Source: Combretum micranthum (Eukaryota; Streptophyta; Magnoliopsida; Myrtales; Combretaceae). Taken from it: a stretch of DNA of 64,000 nt. Below are positions 48,208 to 60,700 of the stretch, piece after piece. How positions within the stretch are numbered: the stretch's first letter is position 1; each line of letters begins with the position of its first letter. The notes under the pieces were generated by a model, which did not search any database, was not told the origin of the DNA, and saw only the letters and a program-made list of their open reading frames with translations. The position numbers and the translations under genes were made by a program. The DNA lies in the NCBI GenBank assembly GCA_024138025.1, contig JAMXBD010001381.1, positions 310,001-374,000 of the forward strand, given 5' to 3'.

Positions 48208-49291
48208 TTACACTTTATAGGCAGCTTTTTCGATCTTAGCAACAATAGGGACTGGACCAATGTATTTTTGCATGAGTCTCTTGTCCTTATGTCTCAATGG
48301 TCTTATCTGATCTGGAAAAAGCCTGATGAGGACTTGATCTCCAACATTGAACTCTCTAGGTCTGCGCCTCTCATTTGCCCACTTCTTCATACGCTTGGAA
48401 CTTTATCAAGATAAGCCTTAGCAACTTCAGTTGTCTGCTTCCAATCCTTTGCAAACATATAAGCCTTTGGGCATTTCCCAATATATGGTGTTACCACTGT
48501 GTGGGGCAATAATGGTTGTGGACCCATAATAATTTCCGTAGGGCTTTTGTTCGAGGAAGAGCTTCGTTGGATGTTGAAGTAAAACTGGGTAATATCTAGT
48601 AGCTCTACCTAATTATTCTAATTAGCACCCACAAAGTGTCGCAAGTATTCCTCCAGCATCCCATTGAACCGCTCCGTCTGTCCATCACTCTGAGGGTGGT
48701 GGCTGGAGGACATGCTAAGTTCGAACCCTAAGATGTTGAACAACTCGGTCCAAAACTTCCCTGTGAATCAGCATCCCGATCACTCACAATGTTCTGAGGC
48801 ACACCCCAGAACTTGACTACATGCTTGAAGAAAAGCTAGGCAGTCTCTGTAGTGTTGGAGCTTTTTGTGGTCGGAATGAAGATGGCATACTTCGAAAATC
48901 TGTTTACCACCATAAAGATGGATGAAAGCTCTCCCACTTTTGGTAGGGAAGAGATGAAATCCATGGAAACGCTCTCCCATGGGCGAGAAGGCACTAGAAG
49001 GGGCTCCAACAGCCCTGCAGGTTTTTGCCTCTCAATCTTGTCCTGCTGATAAGTCAAACATGTTTTGGTGTAGTTCATCACATCTTCCTTCATATCTGGC
49101 CAGTAGTAGCCCTGCTTTAACAAGCTCATCATCCTCTGCCAACCGGGATGTCCAGCCCACAATGTATCAAGGCACTCCTTCATGAGTGCCCTCCTCAAGT
49201 TTCCTGCCTTATGAACATACAAACGATGGCCCTTAGTATAAATCAGATCGCCTTCAACCCAGAACCTGCGAGTCTTGCCCTTATCAATCAA
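48208..49291 (-). pseudogene. Chromovirus integrase
   Basis: LWAGHPGWQRMMSLLKQGYY and DVMNYTKTCLTYQQDK. The zinc-binding H and last C of the H-H-C-C motif appear replaced (L and Y). Then WESVSMDFISSLPK with the first catalytic D, and RFSKYAIFIP. The frame is lost near 48836. The part coding the other catalytic residues (48400-48830) is out of frame but recognisable (HCPQNIVSD-like order is disrupted). The C-terminal block FNVGDQVLIRLFPDQIRPL is at 48208-48390. Confidence 0.85.
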
Positions 49292-49435
49292 TTACTTCAA
49301 ATTCTTGGCCAACAGGTCTTGGCCTAAGTGTTCTTTAATTTGTTCCTGAATAGTACCAGCAACTCGACTGGTAGATTGTTGGGCTATTTGGGCTAGAGAA
49401 GCTAAATCTACTCTCCTACTTAGGGCATCTGCTAC

Positions 49436-50010
49436 CTAATTAGTCCGCCCACTGTGGTGCACAATCTCCATATCAAACTCTACAAGGAACTTTTGCCATC
49501 TTGCTTGTTTGGTTAAGAGCTTGGGTTGAGTAAGGATATGGCTGGCAGTAGAGTTGTCGGTTCCTACAAGGAACTTGGACCCCCAACACGTAGTGTTTCC
49601 ACGTTCTGAGGCAGTACACAATGGCTAGCAGCTCTTTCTTTGTGCTGAGTATCAGCGCTCAGCGGGGTTTAGCTTCGACTCTCATGTGCCACTGGATGAC
49701 CATCCTGTATCATTCTGCCCATAGCAATGTCAGAGGCATCCGTATAGACTTCAAATGGTTTGAAGATGTCAGGTAAGGTGAGGACTGGCTCCTCTATCAT
49801 AGTACGCTTTAAATCTTCAAAGGCAACCTGACACACCTCATCCCAAGACCATGCTCGATCCTTCTTTAATAGATCTGTAAGGGAACAACCCTCCTGGAAT
49901 ATCTCCACAAATCGTCTGTAATAGTTAGCGAGTCCAAGGAATGAGCGTAACTCAGTGACACTCCTTGGGACAGGCCACTCCTTGATTGCTTCCACTTTAG
50001 CCCCATCCAT
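49436..50010 (-). pseudogene. Chromovirus RNase H
   Basis: [17 protein letters not shown] and [16 protein letters not shown], then [16 protein letters not shown] with the first catalytic aspartate; after a break near 49669, FLVGTDNSTASHILTQ (normally TDHKSL-like, altered) and WQKFLVEFDMEIVHHSGRTN. Typical Gypsy order. Confidence 0.9.
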
Positions 50011-50611
50011 TCGAATATGCCCTCTTCAATTACGTGCCCATAAAGTTGATACACTTCTGGGCGAAGGCACACTTTTCTCGCTTCACATACATGATTCTCT
50101 TTGAGCTTCTGAAAGACCATTTGCAAGTGCTTCACATGATCCTCCAACGTCCTGCTGTACACTACAACGTCATCAAGGTAGACTACCACAAATTTATCCA
50201 AGTACTTCCGGAACACGTTGTTCATTAGAGTGCAAAAGGTTACAGGGGCATTGGTGAGGCCAAAGGGCATCACTAGAAACTCATAGGCACATAGCGGGTA
50301 ACACAAGTGATCTTGGGCTCGTCACCCTCAACAATGCGGACTTGATGATATCCCGAGCAAAGATCCAATTTAGTGAAGTATTTGGCCCTGCTTAGTTGAT
50401 CAAATAAATCAGCAACGAGAGGAGTTGGATAGTAATTCCTCACAGTCAACTTGTTGAGAGCCCGATAATCAATACATAATCTCAAACTCCCATCGTGCTT
50501 GTTCTGAAATAGGACAGGAGCCCCGTATGGTGCTTTTGAGGGTCTAATAAAACCTGCCTTTAACAGCTCATCTAGCTGCTTTCTTAAATCAGCAAGCTCG
50601 GGGGGCGACAT
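49866..50611 (-). pseudogene. Chromovirus reverse transcriptase
   Basis: [52 protein letters not shown] (first catalytic D); a frame change near 50300; then [20 protein letters not shown] and [12 protein letters not shown] with an intact YLDD. Frame ends in a stop past 49866. Confidence 0.92.
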
Positions 50612-50783
50612 TCGGTATGGAGCTCTAACGGGTGGCTCCCTAGGATCATCTCAATCTCATGATCTACAGGCCTTCTTGGGGGTAGTTCCATTGGGAGTTT
50701 GTCTGGCATGATAGTATTAAACTCCTCTAAGACATTTTGAATCACCCCCGGTATCTCTTCCTTCCTTCCACCCTATTTCTCTG

Positions 50784-51250
50784 TTAAGACCACAAGGAAT
50801 GTAGGCTCTTGACGTTTGAGCCTTGCTTAAGTTGGAGCGCAGATAACATCATTGCCCCGATACCCTTCTCATTGTTACTTCCACTGCCTGTCCTCTGCCT
50901 TTGTACAGGCACAAAACATGGTTTGTCGCCCATGAATAGCAAGCAATCCATCGCTAGCATGGAAGCAACTTTGGCATTTCTCAAAAAGTCTATTCCCAAG
51001 ACTATTATAAAGTCATTTAGGGGAACAGCAGTGAAGTTAAGATTTCCACTCCAACCTCCCACCTTCATTTCTACACCTTTGGCAACTCCTTTGACTAAAT
51101 GTGCCTTAGAGTTTATTGCTTTGATTTGGCTAGTATCATCTGTTAGCACAAACCCCAATCTCTCAGCTGAGCCACATCAATGAAGTTATGTGTGGCTCCC
51201 GAGTCTACCATTGCACTGGCACTCTTGCCATTGATGTGCAATTGAACGTA
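50784..51250 (-). pseudogene. Chromovirus protease and following linker
   Basis: INGKSASAMVDSGATHNFI holds the D-S-G-A active site (about 51180-51230). After a frame change near 51150 the sequence continues GFVLTDDTSQIKAIN, GNLNFTAVPLNDFIIVLGID with the second conserved block (IVLGIDFL). Confidence 0.88.
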
Positions 51251-52330
51251 CATTAAATCGTTGTTGGTCTTGGCTTTGTTGTGCACTACTAAAGCCTTCC
51301 CAACTGCCAATAGCATGTGAAGAGCTCCCATCCGAGGCTGCTCTTTGTACTTCTCTTCAGACACTTCATTTTGACAAATGCTCTCGGCCTTCTTTGCCAT
51401 AGCATTAAGCACTACCCTATGTGGGCACTCTGCTACCTTGTGCGGTCCGTTGCACAAGAAGCAAGAGAAGGTGGGCTTCTTGCCACTGCTTGATGCTCCA
51501 CCTTTCCCCGATTGATAAGCGCCATAGGATTTCTTTTTGCCCCCACTAGTGCTGCTGTTGCTCGAACTTGGGGCTTCCCCACTCTTAGGTTTGCCCAAGT
51601 TATTAGATCTTACACCATCATGTCCTTGTGACACGTTCTTCCTTCTAATGTCGCTGGTGTAATCTGTCAAGCGCTCTGCAGCTGCTTGTGCTTCGGCCAA
51701 GTTTGCTACCCGTTGCCTCTGCAACTCATTCCTGGCGTATTGCTTCAACCCCTCTAGAAAATAGAACAGCTTATCATTCTCACCCATGCTCTTGATGTCA
51801 AGCATAAGTGTCGAGAACTCTCGAACAAACTTTCGAATGTCATCGCCTTGTCTAAGCTCACGCAGCTTCTTTCTAGCATTATATTCAACATTTTCTAGAA
51901 AGAATTGAGCTCTCAATGCAGCCTTCATCTCATCCCATGTATCAACACGCGCCATTCCATTTTAGATCTGCTCATACTTGGTGCGCCACCACAACTTGGC
52001 ATCACCCGTTAGGAACATTGCTGTCATGGAGACCTTTGTTCTTTCATCAGTCTGTCCAATGGCTGCATAGTATTGTTCCAAATCGAAGATGAAATTCTCC
52101 AACAGCTTGGCATCCCTCTCGCCAGTGAAAGCTTGAGGACCTGGCACCTTCGGATGGGCAACATGTGTGGGAGCCTGGGCAGGAGCATTTGCAACCGCTC
52201 TAGTCAATAGGGCGATTTGCGGCCTCAACTCATCTAATGCTTCAGCAGTTGCATGATTGGCCAACTCAGTTCTCACCTCTTCGATCGACACCTACACCTC
52301 CTCTCTGAGTATGCCTACCGTCTCTCGAAA
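51250..52330 (-). pseudogene. Chromovirus gag
   Basis: PQAFTGERDAKLLENFIFDL and FLTGDAKLWWRTKYEQI, one in-frame TAA (51963-51965), then WDEMKAALRAQFFLENVEYN, REFSTLMLDIKSMGENDKLF, coiled AQAAAERL, and a zinc knuckle CFLCNGPHKVAEC (CX2CX3HX4C). The stop is the only lesion in gag. Confidence 0.92.
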
Positions 52331-52522
52331 ATTATCTGCCAATTCATCAACCCTCGCATTAGTCCCTTCATTGGCTGCCTCAATGTCTATCACCTTAACA
52401 TTAAGTGCATCCCACGTTTCCAAGCTGCATCATAATCATGGCCATCTTTTCTTCGAGGTTGTCCACTTTCTTGAATAACTCGTCTTGTCGTGTCATGGTT
52501 GTTCCCACTGGAATAACCTATA

Positions 52523-52533
52523 CTCTGATACCA
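52523..52533 (-). promoter_or_regulatory. Primer-binding site of the chromovirus
   Basis: TGGTATCAGAG on the minus strand, two bases after the 5' LTR; initiator tRNA-Met type. Confidence 0.85.
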
Positions 52534-52535
52534 AC

Positions 52536-52995
52536 TGTCACGGTTTAGGGCTTTCGCTAGCACACTTAAACCGTGCGGCGCTTACTATCCTACCCCTGTA
52601 GTAGTAAGCAAGCATAAAATCTGTAAGCAACACACACACAAAGCAACAAGGATAAACAACAAGTAAAAAGGGACACAGGCAACAAATCAATATATAAATA
52701 ACACACTTCTCATTAATATCAAATGTACAAGGCAACAGAAAAGTGTGTAGGGGGGTGATGTGTAAGATGGGCTATCATTGACTGTGGGCAGTTAACCGGT
52801 GAGTAAGAGCTTCAATCCAGAAGAGTACTCATAACCCCACAAAGAGCTTAATATGTATTTTTGGCTCTGGCAGGAGGAGATATTAATTTTGGTGAGGAGG
52901 CAACACCTCTAAATTAAAATAATAATAATAAAAATAATTACAAGTCCCCTCCCTCCCCCCTTTCCTAAATACCTACATTACAAAAGACTGTCACA
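52536..52995 (-). repeat. 5' LTR of the chromovirus
   Basis: 460 bp, direct copy of 47388-47841 with scattered differences, so the insertion is not recent. Confidence 0.93.
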
Positions 52996-53345
52996 CAAGG
53001 ACTAGCAGTGAAGTCATAGAGAGCTTCAAATCAAATTACCCGACCTTCGATACAGAGAGGGTAAATACATTTTATGTATAGTTACTGGATACCCATACAT
53101 ACTTGCCTATATAATGTGGTTATTGCATAGCATACATAGCATATGCTTGAAATAAATAAATCTGTTTTGAGTTTTGGATGTACAGTACGATTAATGGGAA
53201 TTATCTTACTAAGCATGTTGTAAGCTTATACCCCCATATAACTTAAATGAAATAGGAATATTGATGGGAATCAGGTCAATCAAGTTATGGGACTGATCAC
53301 TAGAGGCCGAGCTTGAGGATTGTAGAATCTTACCATGCGAGTTCT

Positions 53346-54472
53346 GTCCAACAATTTGGAGTCAAAATAAGCTAATTTGGTTGATGTTCCATTCATATAT
53401 TATGACTTAAATGAACTACGTGTTAGTGCTTCAGAAGGACGAGTGGATGAAGACTGGAGCGTCATGGCATGTAGGCTACCACTTAAGCCGCCATCTTTGA
53501 ATTATAGGCTACCATCTTACTTTCTAGGCGGACAGCTTATGTATTTGGCTGAACTATCATTTGTTATTTTCACTAGTTTTTAATAGTTTTTGCCTTGTTT
53601 AAGGGTTTTACTATAAATACCCTTTTATATAATATACTCTTTAAGCTTTTGAGATATTGAAAACCTATTGGAGAGTTCTTTCTCCATTTTTACTATTATC
53701 TATCAATTGTTTAATTGTGGCGAGATCCTATTCTTATCGATCCTTGTGACCATAGCGAACAACATGTTCTTATAAATCTGATTGGATTGTGGCGAACAAA
53801 CCATTCAATTTCACTTGTGCGTAATATTGGGTAAGGGCGAGTGTAGTTTGGATTATTATCTGTGAATCATATCCAATAATAGTGCTATCCATATCTTTTA
53901 TATCCTTGCATCCAATTACAAAAAACCAAAAATATATCATTATTATTAGATCTAATCAAGCCTTCAATTAAGATCACTGTGTCTAGGGTTGTAGGCAGAT
54001 AAAATACTTAAGACTCCACTAGAGGAACGAGATATTAAGGAAATCACTAGTGGACTTTTGAGCCTAGATGGAATAATTGGGAGCATAGGATGAAGTTTCG
54101 TGTTGAAAATTTCTTTATGAGAAATACGTGATATGTTGTTATTTTTGAGGCTGCTAAGAAACACTGATCTAGTATGATCCGTTTGAAAACATTAGTGGGG
54201 GTATGCCCTAATAATTTTAATTGACTTTATTTATATTTAATAATATGTATTTCTCTTGCATTGCTAATTAACTGTTATCAACACAAACTGTACTACTCAA
54301 ATGCGTTCCCTTTGTTACGATGCACGTCTTGTGCATAATATGAAAGCTTTTATGTGATTAAGGTAGTCATTCATAGGCTTTAATATTATGTATGGTGGAT
54401 TGCCATATTTTGGGCACCCCACGGGGCATGATAAACAATACATTGGTGGGCGGAGTTTCGGGTCATGATAGT
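53346..54472. repeat. LTR-like stretch of uncertain family
   Basis: Contains CTATAAATACCC (53611-53622), a good TATA box, and ATTGTGGCGAGATCC / GATTGTGGCGAACAAA further on, words common in 3' parts of plant LTRs. No paired LTR or target duplication seen. Confidence 0.35.
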
Positions 54473-57119
54473 TGTAAACTCTTAGGTTTTAGGGTAACCT
54501 TATAGGCAATATATTAAAATCAGTATTAGAACTGAAACCCCAAAGTAAAATTAGACTGATCCTAAACCTAAAGAAACCTTAGGCTGAATCAAATATAATT
54601 CTGGAACCCTAAGATATTAGATTGAATAGGAAAAAAGTGAAAATCATAAAAATAAGACGAGCATAAGGTTCATACCCTAAAACGATAAGGTTACTTGAAA
54701 CCTTAGTTGTTCAAACCCTTTTCGATAACGGTTTAAGTCGATCACCTACATGAAAATCAATGCAATATAACCTAACAAACAATTAATAGTAAAATAAATT
54801 TTAAGTTATTCATATAATATCAGTTACAATTTTATCGGCTTATAAAAACATTAGTTGCACAACTTATACGCATATTTCATCTCATATCAATAAACAATCT
54901 GTCTTTTCAACTATTATTCACTAGTATTCATATCAATCACTTTTTCATACTACTTTTATACCTACATTTACTTTTCCAGTACATGTTCTTACACACACCA
55001 TACCTTATGTTACTTTTCATAATAAAACTCATTTATTTTATTTTCTTCTTCCTCTCTCTCTTGCCCTCCTCAACACTCCAACCTCCCTGTTGCACCGATA
55101 ACCCTCTCTTTCTTCCCTCTTTATTTTATTTTTTTCACACTTTAATTCCCTCACCTGTTCATCTATAAATACCCCTTCCCTCTTTCATTTTTTCCCATAC
55201 TCATCTAACTTCTCTTTCCTTTAAATTATCTCAAACTTTCCCTCTTGCTCCCCCTCCACGCTAATTTCCCTTCTCTCTATTCCTCACACACGTTTCAATT
55301 CTTCCTTTAGATAAATACACTAAACCACCTTCATATGCTATGTTACGTAACATGTATGTGTGTCTTGATTTAATTTCCATAAAGCGTCCCAACGATGCAT
55401 CATGCTAGGAATGGAAAAATACAAGACCACATACTTTGTTTCATGTTATATTCATGTTGTTTCTTGTTTCATAATCTAACATTTTATGTAAATATGAGTA
55501 TTCATAAGTATAACTATACATAAACTTTAGAGCATATTGCTCACTAACATAGCCTTATTTATTTCATATTCTTTATATTTTAAGCAATTTTATTTCATGC
55601 AAGTTTATACAAGACTAGTCAACTTCTAGTCTTGGAATTGTCTATGTTCAAGTCTGAAGGAGACTAGATTATTTTAAGTTCCAAGAAGCCTTGACAAAAT
55701 TTAAGACTTTCATTTTATTTACTTCATCTTACTTCATTTTAATTACTTTTCTTGGTGATTGGATTTATTTAAAGTCCTGGGAAGCCTCGATTATAATGTA
55801 AGACCCCATGTTTCATTCTCCTATATCTATATTTTGTTAACCTTGTCAACTTTTTACTTTAAGATCATTTTTTTAGGACAATATTTTCAGTTAAGCTTTA
55901 TGTTCATGTAAAATGTTCATAGTGATGTTATTATAATACCACAATGAATTCTTGAACCACCAATACTGACAATTCCTTATTATGTGAATTTTTTCCTTCA
56001 AAACTCACTTTTAATGCATGGAAATTAATTGTCCACCAAAAGAAAAGTTGAAAACAAAACCATTTCCTCATTTTCTTAAAAATGCCAAGACCATAGGCAT
56101 TGATTTTGAATTTTTTTTGAAAACACATGAGAGACAATGTTTTGCCAAACAAGTTTTCAAATAAAAATTGAAATGGAATTTATGAAGAATAAAATATAGT
56201 AAAACACATTATTTTAAATTGAGTCACCTATTAATAAATATCTAAGAGATAAAAATTTCATTACAAAGTTTTAAAAGTTTAGTACCCATGAAAGTAAGTT
56301 TTCCAACTTCTTTACAAACGTTATTTTGATAAAAGTCCGATTTTGAACAACACAATTATGATCATCCGTGTACCATGAATTATTATTGAGTTTTTATCAT
56401 GTTTAAATGTGGAAGTAATATATATACTTGTCTTAGAAGATCTATATAAGATGAAACTTATGAAAAGTGTCGGGATTAACTAGAGCCACAATTTAGGCAT
56501 AATTTGACCTCTGGGATTCGGAGACATAAATGACCTCAATAGATTGAAATAACCTTAGAAATGGATAGAGTATTCGAAATAGATGGAGACTACTCACATG
56601 TGAAAATTGGAGTTAAAATTACTTAGATATAACCGTTTTAAGGTCAAAACCAGATAACTAGAAAATCTATCGAGAATTAAGTTTATAGAATTAGAAATTC
56701 AAGCAATGTCAAAAGGAAATACTCATTTTGGATATTTTCTTTGTCCAAGTAACAAAGAAGACAATACCCCTTTCCCAAAGACTACTTTGATTGAAAGATT
56801 TCTAGATAGTCGAGTGGGTTTTATTTCTTTGCTTATCTTCTCCTTGCATGTAAAGTAGCACATTAGTTGATAGGAAAAAAAGATAAATTCGGATATGTTA
56901 TGGGGAGACCATGGGATTATGCTTATGTCGTGTACTTCTTGATCAAAGGATCGTAAGCATATCAAAACCATGCTTAGTTGTCTAAATGTGTTGATGTTTG
57001 ATATATTGTGAGTTATATGATGAATTGCTTGATCACCCTTAATGAACGTAATATGGTTGATACGAATTAAGAATCGATCATGCATTGCATCCCATTGAGT
57101 CATGTTTGAAGGCAGCTAC
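54473..57119 (+). mobile_element. Family-A LTR copy C, truncated
   Basis: Starts TGTAAACTCTTAGGTTTTAG, matching 43394 onward. TATA box CTATAAATACCCC (55163-55175). The block TACTCATTTTGGATATTTTC at 56722 and CATTGCATCCCATTGAGTCA near 57082 match copy B. Cut at 57119/57120 by a hAT-like terminus. More diverged than copy B is from copy A. Confidence 0.68.
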
Positions 57120-57290
57120 TAGGGCTATGCAAAAAAAAAAAAAAAAAAAACCATGAACTAAGTCAAACCGAATCGAAAATTCGATTTTTCAAAGAACCAA
57201 TTAAGTACACTATGAATCATTTGGTTCGCGATCCTGAACTGTACTAAACCATTATCCATTACATATTTAAAAAAAAAAAAAGAGATAGTC
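57120..57290. mobile_element. hAT-like left terminus
   Basis: TAGGGCTATGCAAAA is typical of Ac-like hAT ends. It is followed by a 20-base A run and GAATCG/GGTTCG words as sub-terminal repeats. The candidate 8-bp target GCAGCTAC (57112-57119) has no clear partner in the window, so the right end is lost or mutated. Confidence 0.45.
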
Positions 57291-57486
57291 GTCGTACTAA
57301 ATTAATGAATTGCTTGCCATCCTACCGAATTAATGAATTGCCTACCTAGTATGAAAATAACCACACTCACTCTCAAGACCCCACTTTCGCTAAATCTTAG
57401 TCTCTCACTCTTCTCATTTCCCTCCCACTCTCTCCTAATCTCAGTCTCTATTCATCTTTAACTTGCTTTATTTTTCACCTCACTTT

Positions 57487-58899
57487 TGTTGGGAATTTAG
57501 AGGTCCGAAATCTGGATCTTGCAGTGGAATTTTAAATAAAAAAACCTAAATTCTCAAAATGGATCCATGCAATTCGATTAACTAAAACAAAGAGAGATTA
57601 AATCAAATTCCATTATACCTTAATTTGATTTTTGATATTAATGATAGATCGAATTTGTAGGAGTCGTGATCTCACAAATGCTCTTTATGGTATCCACACG
57701 AATGAGCATGCCTTCAAAATGATCCTTCACATGCTAATATTATCTAGAACACTTCTAAATTTGGTTGGAAAATTTTTACTTACAACTCTCGTGTTTCTCT
57801 CTCTTTTATACTAATGTTATATAAATAATGACATTAATGCATCTAATCTTATTAAGGATAGATTAATTTATTAACATAAGAATTCCTAGTATAATTAGGA
57901 ATTATTATCGTTCTTAACAAATTTTATTTATTTATTATTCTTAACAAATTAATATTAATAATAAATAAATTTATCATTCCCGTTGGACTTATATAAATTT
58001 AGTCCATGATCCTTTTTGTGTTTTTTTGTTCATTCTTTTGTGTATGACATTATAGGTTCACTTAATGTTAACCGTTGACTTAAAACCATTTTTCGTTCAA
58101 CAAAACATAAGCGGCCTCTAGCAAGACATTATGTTTACCCAAATCAAGTAAAGATCGACAATCTAATTTTTACCAGATATATAACTTATGCTATTATCAT
58201 TTTGTCACATGATATCTAGATTGAACATAAGGCATTGATAGTGTTACCCTTATATCATTTAATCCTATCATTTCTCGATCTCCAAGTAAACTGTTAAAAC
58301 AAATAAAATTGATCACATTATCAATTTATTTGAGCACGATTATGCAATTCTCAGTTTCACTTATCGATGAGCCCAAATATATCTTCCTCATAACAAGAGG
58401 GACAAATCCCATCTTAATCACTCAATTTCTCTACATGATTCACATTATGCCCAATCACAGCCTTTATAATTATCTGATTAAAAACAACATTTGATTGAGT
58501 TGAATCATAATGTTCCTTATGTTAGAACCTATGGTTATTTCAGGTCTAAGAATACACCGATACCATTATTGTGAGAATCACTCATGATACTAATCTATGT
58601 AGTGATCTTATAGTGAGTCAGTCTTGTACATAGTTCTTTAATATGTGCTTATGAGTTTGATTTGTATCCCCATACAAATAGACATCTCATGACTATAAAA
58701 AAAGAAAAAAAAAACTCATACTAGATTTAATTCATTATCATTCCCACAATAATGAGCATATAGGAACATTAAAATAATTAAATTATTCATGGATTTTATT
58801 ATAAAGTAAACATGCAAATAATATAATAGAAATATATATGTATCAATAATATATATAATGACAATATCTAGTAATTAGCCTAGGACCCAGTCACTAACA
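57487..58899 (-). mobile_element. Copia-type solo LTR
   Basis: Minus strand begins TGTTAGTGACTGGGTCCTAG at 58899 and ends TAAATTCCCAACA at 57487: TG...CA, about 1.41 kb, non-coding, AT-rich. The start resembles LTRs of the Ivana/Retrofit group. No clean 5-bp duplication (ACTTT left, CCCCC right), so one end may be altered. Confidence 0.5.
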
Positions 58900-60700
58900 C
58901 CCCCCCTTCCCCCCAATAACACCCTCCTCTTGTCTCCCTACCTAATGTGTTCTCTCAGGTTTGATTGCGACCTGCAGAAGGGGAAACTGCAAAATGGCTA
59001 ATGATCCAAACCTAACTTTGACTCACTCTTGCACTATTTCTCTTGTATACCAATTTCTCTTGGGAAAGTAATTAATTCCTATCTTGATTGTTAGTTTCAA
59101 AAACTTTAATTGCATAGAAATACATCTTAAATCAGTACTATCATTATTTATTTACAAGCCATGTGTTATTGAATATTTAGCTCCCTTTTTTAGTATTCCT
59201 CCATTAGTAAACTGAAGATCTGTTTTTTATTGTCCACTTGCTTAATTCATGACAGGTGTTGTTCCCTTGTCAAATCGTATCCTTGTTCTTTGCTTTTGAT
59301 TTTCATGATTGCCTTTTTATAATCATGCTGGAGTATAGAAATGGATTTGTCTGTTTAATGCAGATTCTTATTGATTTATGTTTGATTTTTTATGAGAAAA
59401 TACCAAGAACTTTGCGTGTTTAAAGAATAAGCTATGGTTTTAGTCGAAGTGTAGTATGAGTGGTTGTGATGGTCTTGGCTCTCTCTAAGAGCCTTTTCAT
59501 GTTGCTGTTGCAATCGATTGTCACATGTTCATCCTCGGTTGCCGAGCCGGTGGAAAAAGGTTTGTATGCATTTAACGGATTTTTAGTTTTAGATGTGATT
59601 TGGTTTTATTTTTATATTTTAGAAAGATGATAATCATGCAAACATTGTTAGAAATAGACTTTCAGATTGGGAGATTTTCGGGTTTTAGGTACAGGTAATT
59701 CCCTATGCAATTTGAAGTGTTATATTTGATTATGTTCATGAATAGCACATAATTGATATGTTTTAAATTTAGCCCCAATTGACTTCATTCTTGTAAAATA
59801 TTTTGTCTTTTTAGATAAATGGCGATGGTCAAAGTTAACCATCATTTATGTTAGTTTTAACTAATTCTTTGGTCTTTTTCCTCTCTTCCTATTTCATGTC
59901 CAATTAGTTTTTGGGTATTTTTCTGTTAACCATTGTTTGAAATCTATTAGAAGTATTATGAAATTGCTTATACAATTGACGGGTTGGGAAGTGTAGTTAT
60001 GGTGTGCCAAGTAGCTAGCCAAACGAGATTTCAAGCATTGAAACACAAAAAATGGGATTGTTGGGAGTACTACCACCATCGTTAGAGTTATCGCATGCTT
60101 TCAACCTCTTCAAGATTGTCAGGTTAATGAATGACAACCTCTTTCTTATATCTATGGGGTCTTCAATCCGATTGCAGCTATGGATTTTGTTATTAATGTT
60201 TTAGATGCTTTTTGTTTCTGATTATCTTTGTCTTTGTTTTTTCAGGTTAAACACTCCATGATAGAGTTTTTAGTTTTCTCGTGCTAACAATTTGTTAGTA
60301 GTTGTCTACTTTGATATGCGACTGAATGTTAAATGAAGTTGATTTGTGATGTTCCGGTGTTCAATGCCATTTCCTTCTCCTCTAATGTTTTTTTTCCCCT
60401 ATTCCTAGCCTAAGAAGTATGTTTTAAATAACATCTTCCTTTGCTAACTAGGTTTTGTTTTAAATTATTGTTTAGCTCACAGGACACAAAACCAATGATG
60501 GCAGACATTGAGGTTAAAGGAAGGGGGAAAAAAGAGAATGAAAATGATGGTAGGCAAAAGAGCTAGAGCACACATGACGAAACCGACTAGAATGAGCAAA
60601 ATCATGTTGTTATTGTTTTTTTTTTTAATATAATTTGTGTTTATTTATCTATTTGTTTTTGTGTAACAATTTCCATATTCGTAGTAATTGTAGATTTGCA
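58900..60700 (+). other. Non-repetitive stretch with possible captured exons
   Basis: Three short open stretches have splice-like borders on the plus strand. 59469-59559: ATG, hydrophobic leader MVLALSKSLFMLLLQS, then a GTTTGT donor. 59951-60085: after TTAG, KYYEIAYTIDGLGSVVMVCQ to a TAG. About 60487-60555: after ACAG, basic DTKPMMADIEVKGRGKK to a TAG. I recognise none, and their phases do not join cleanly. They could be gene pieces caught by a hAT or Helitron element, or chance. Confidence 0.25.

Larger units (their letters stand above)
47388..52995 (-). mobile_element. Chromodomain Gypsy retrotransposon (chromovirus), degenerate
   Basis: 5' LTR 52995-52536 and 3' LTR 47841-47388 (about 455 bp each), both TGTGACAGTC...GTGACA on the minus strand, flanked by CAAGG (47383-47387 and 52996-53000). 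Primer-binding site TGGTATCAGAG (52533-52523). Order on the minus strand is gag, protease, reverse transcriptase, RNase H, integrase, chromodomain, the chromovirus arrangement. At least five stops or frame changes. Autonomous in origin, now dead. Confidence 0.95.
43394..53345 (+). mobile_element. Family-A LTR copy B, interrupted by a chromovirus
   Basis: Starts TGTAAGCCCCTAAAATTTTC and matches the minus strand of 32033-38615 in order: TATA box CTATAAATGC (44867-44876), a TACTCATTCAGGGTATTTC block (46871) equal to that at 36147-36165 on the other strand, and CATATGCTTG / CTTACTAAGCATG blocks near 53130-53220. The Gypsy element 47388-52995 is inserted with CAAGG duplication. The right boundary is unclear; similarity fades near 53345. 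Confidence 0.7.
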
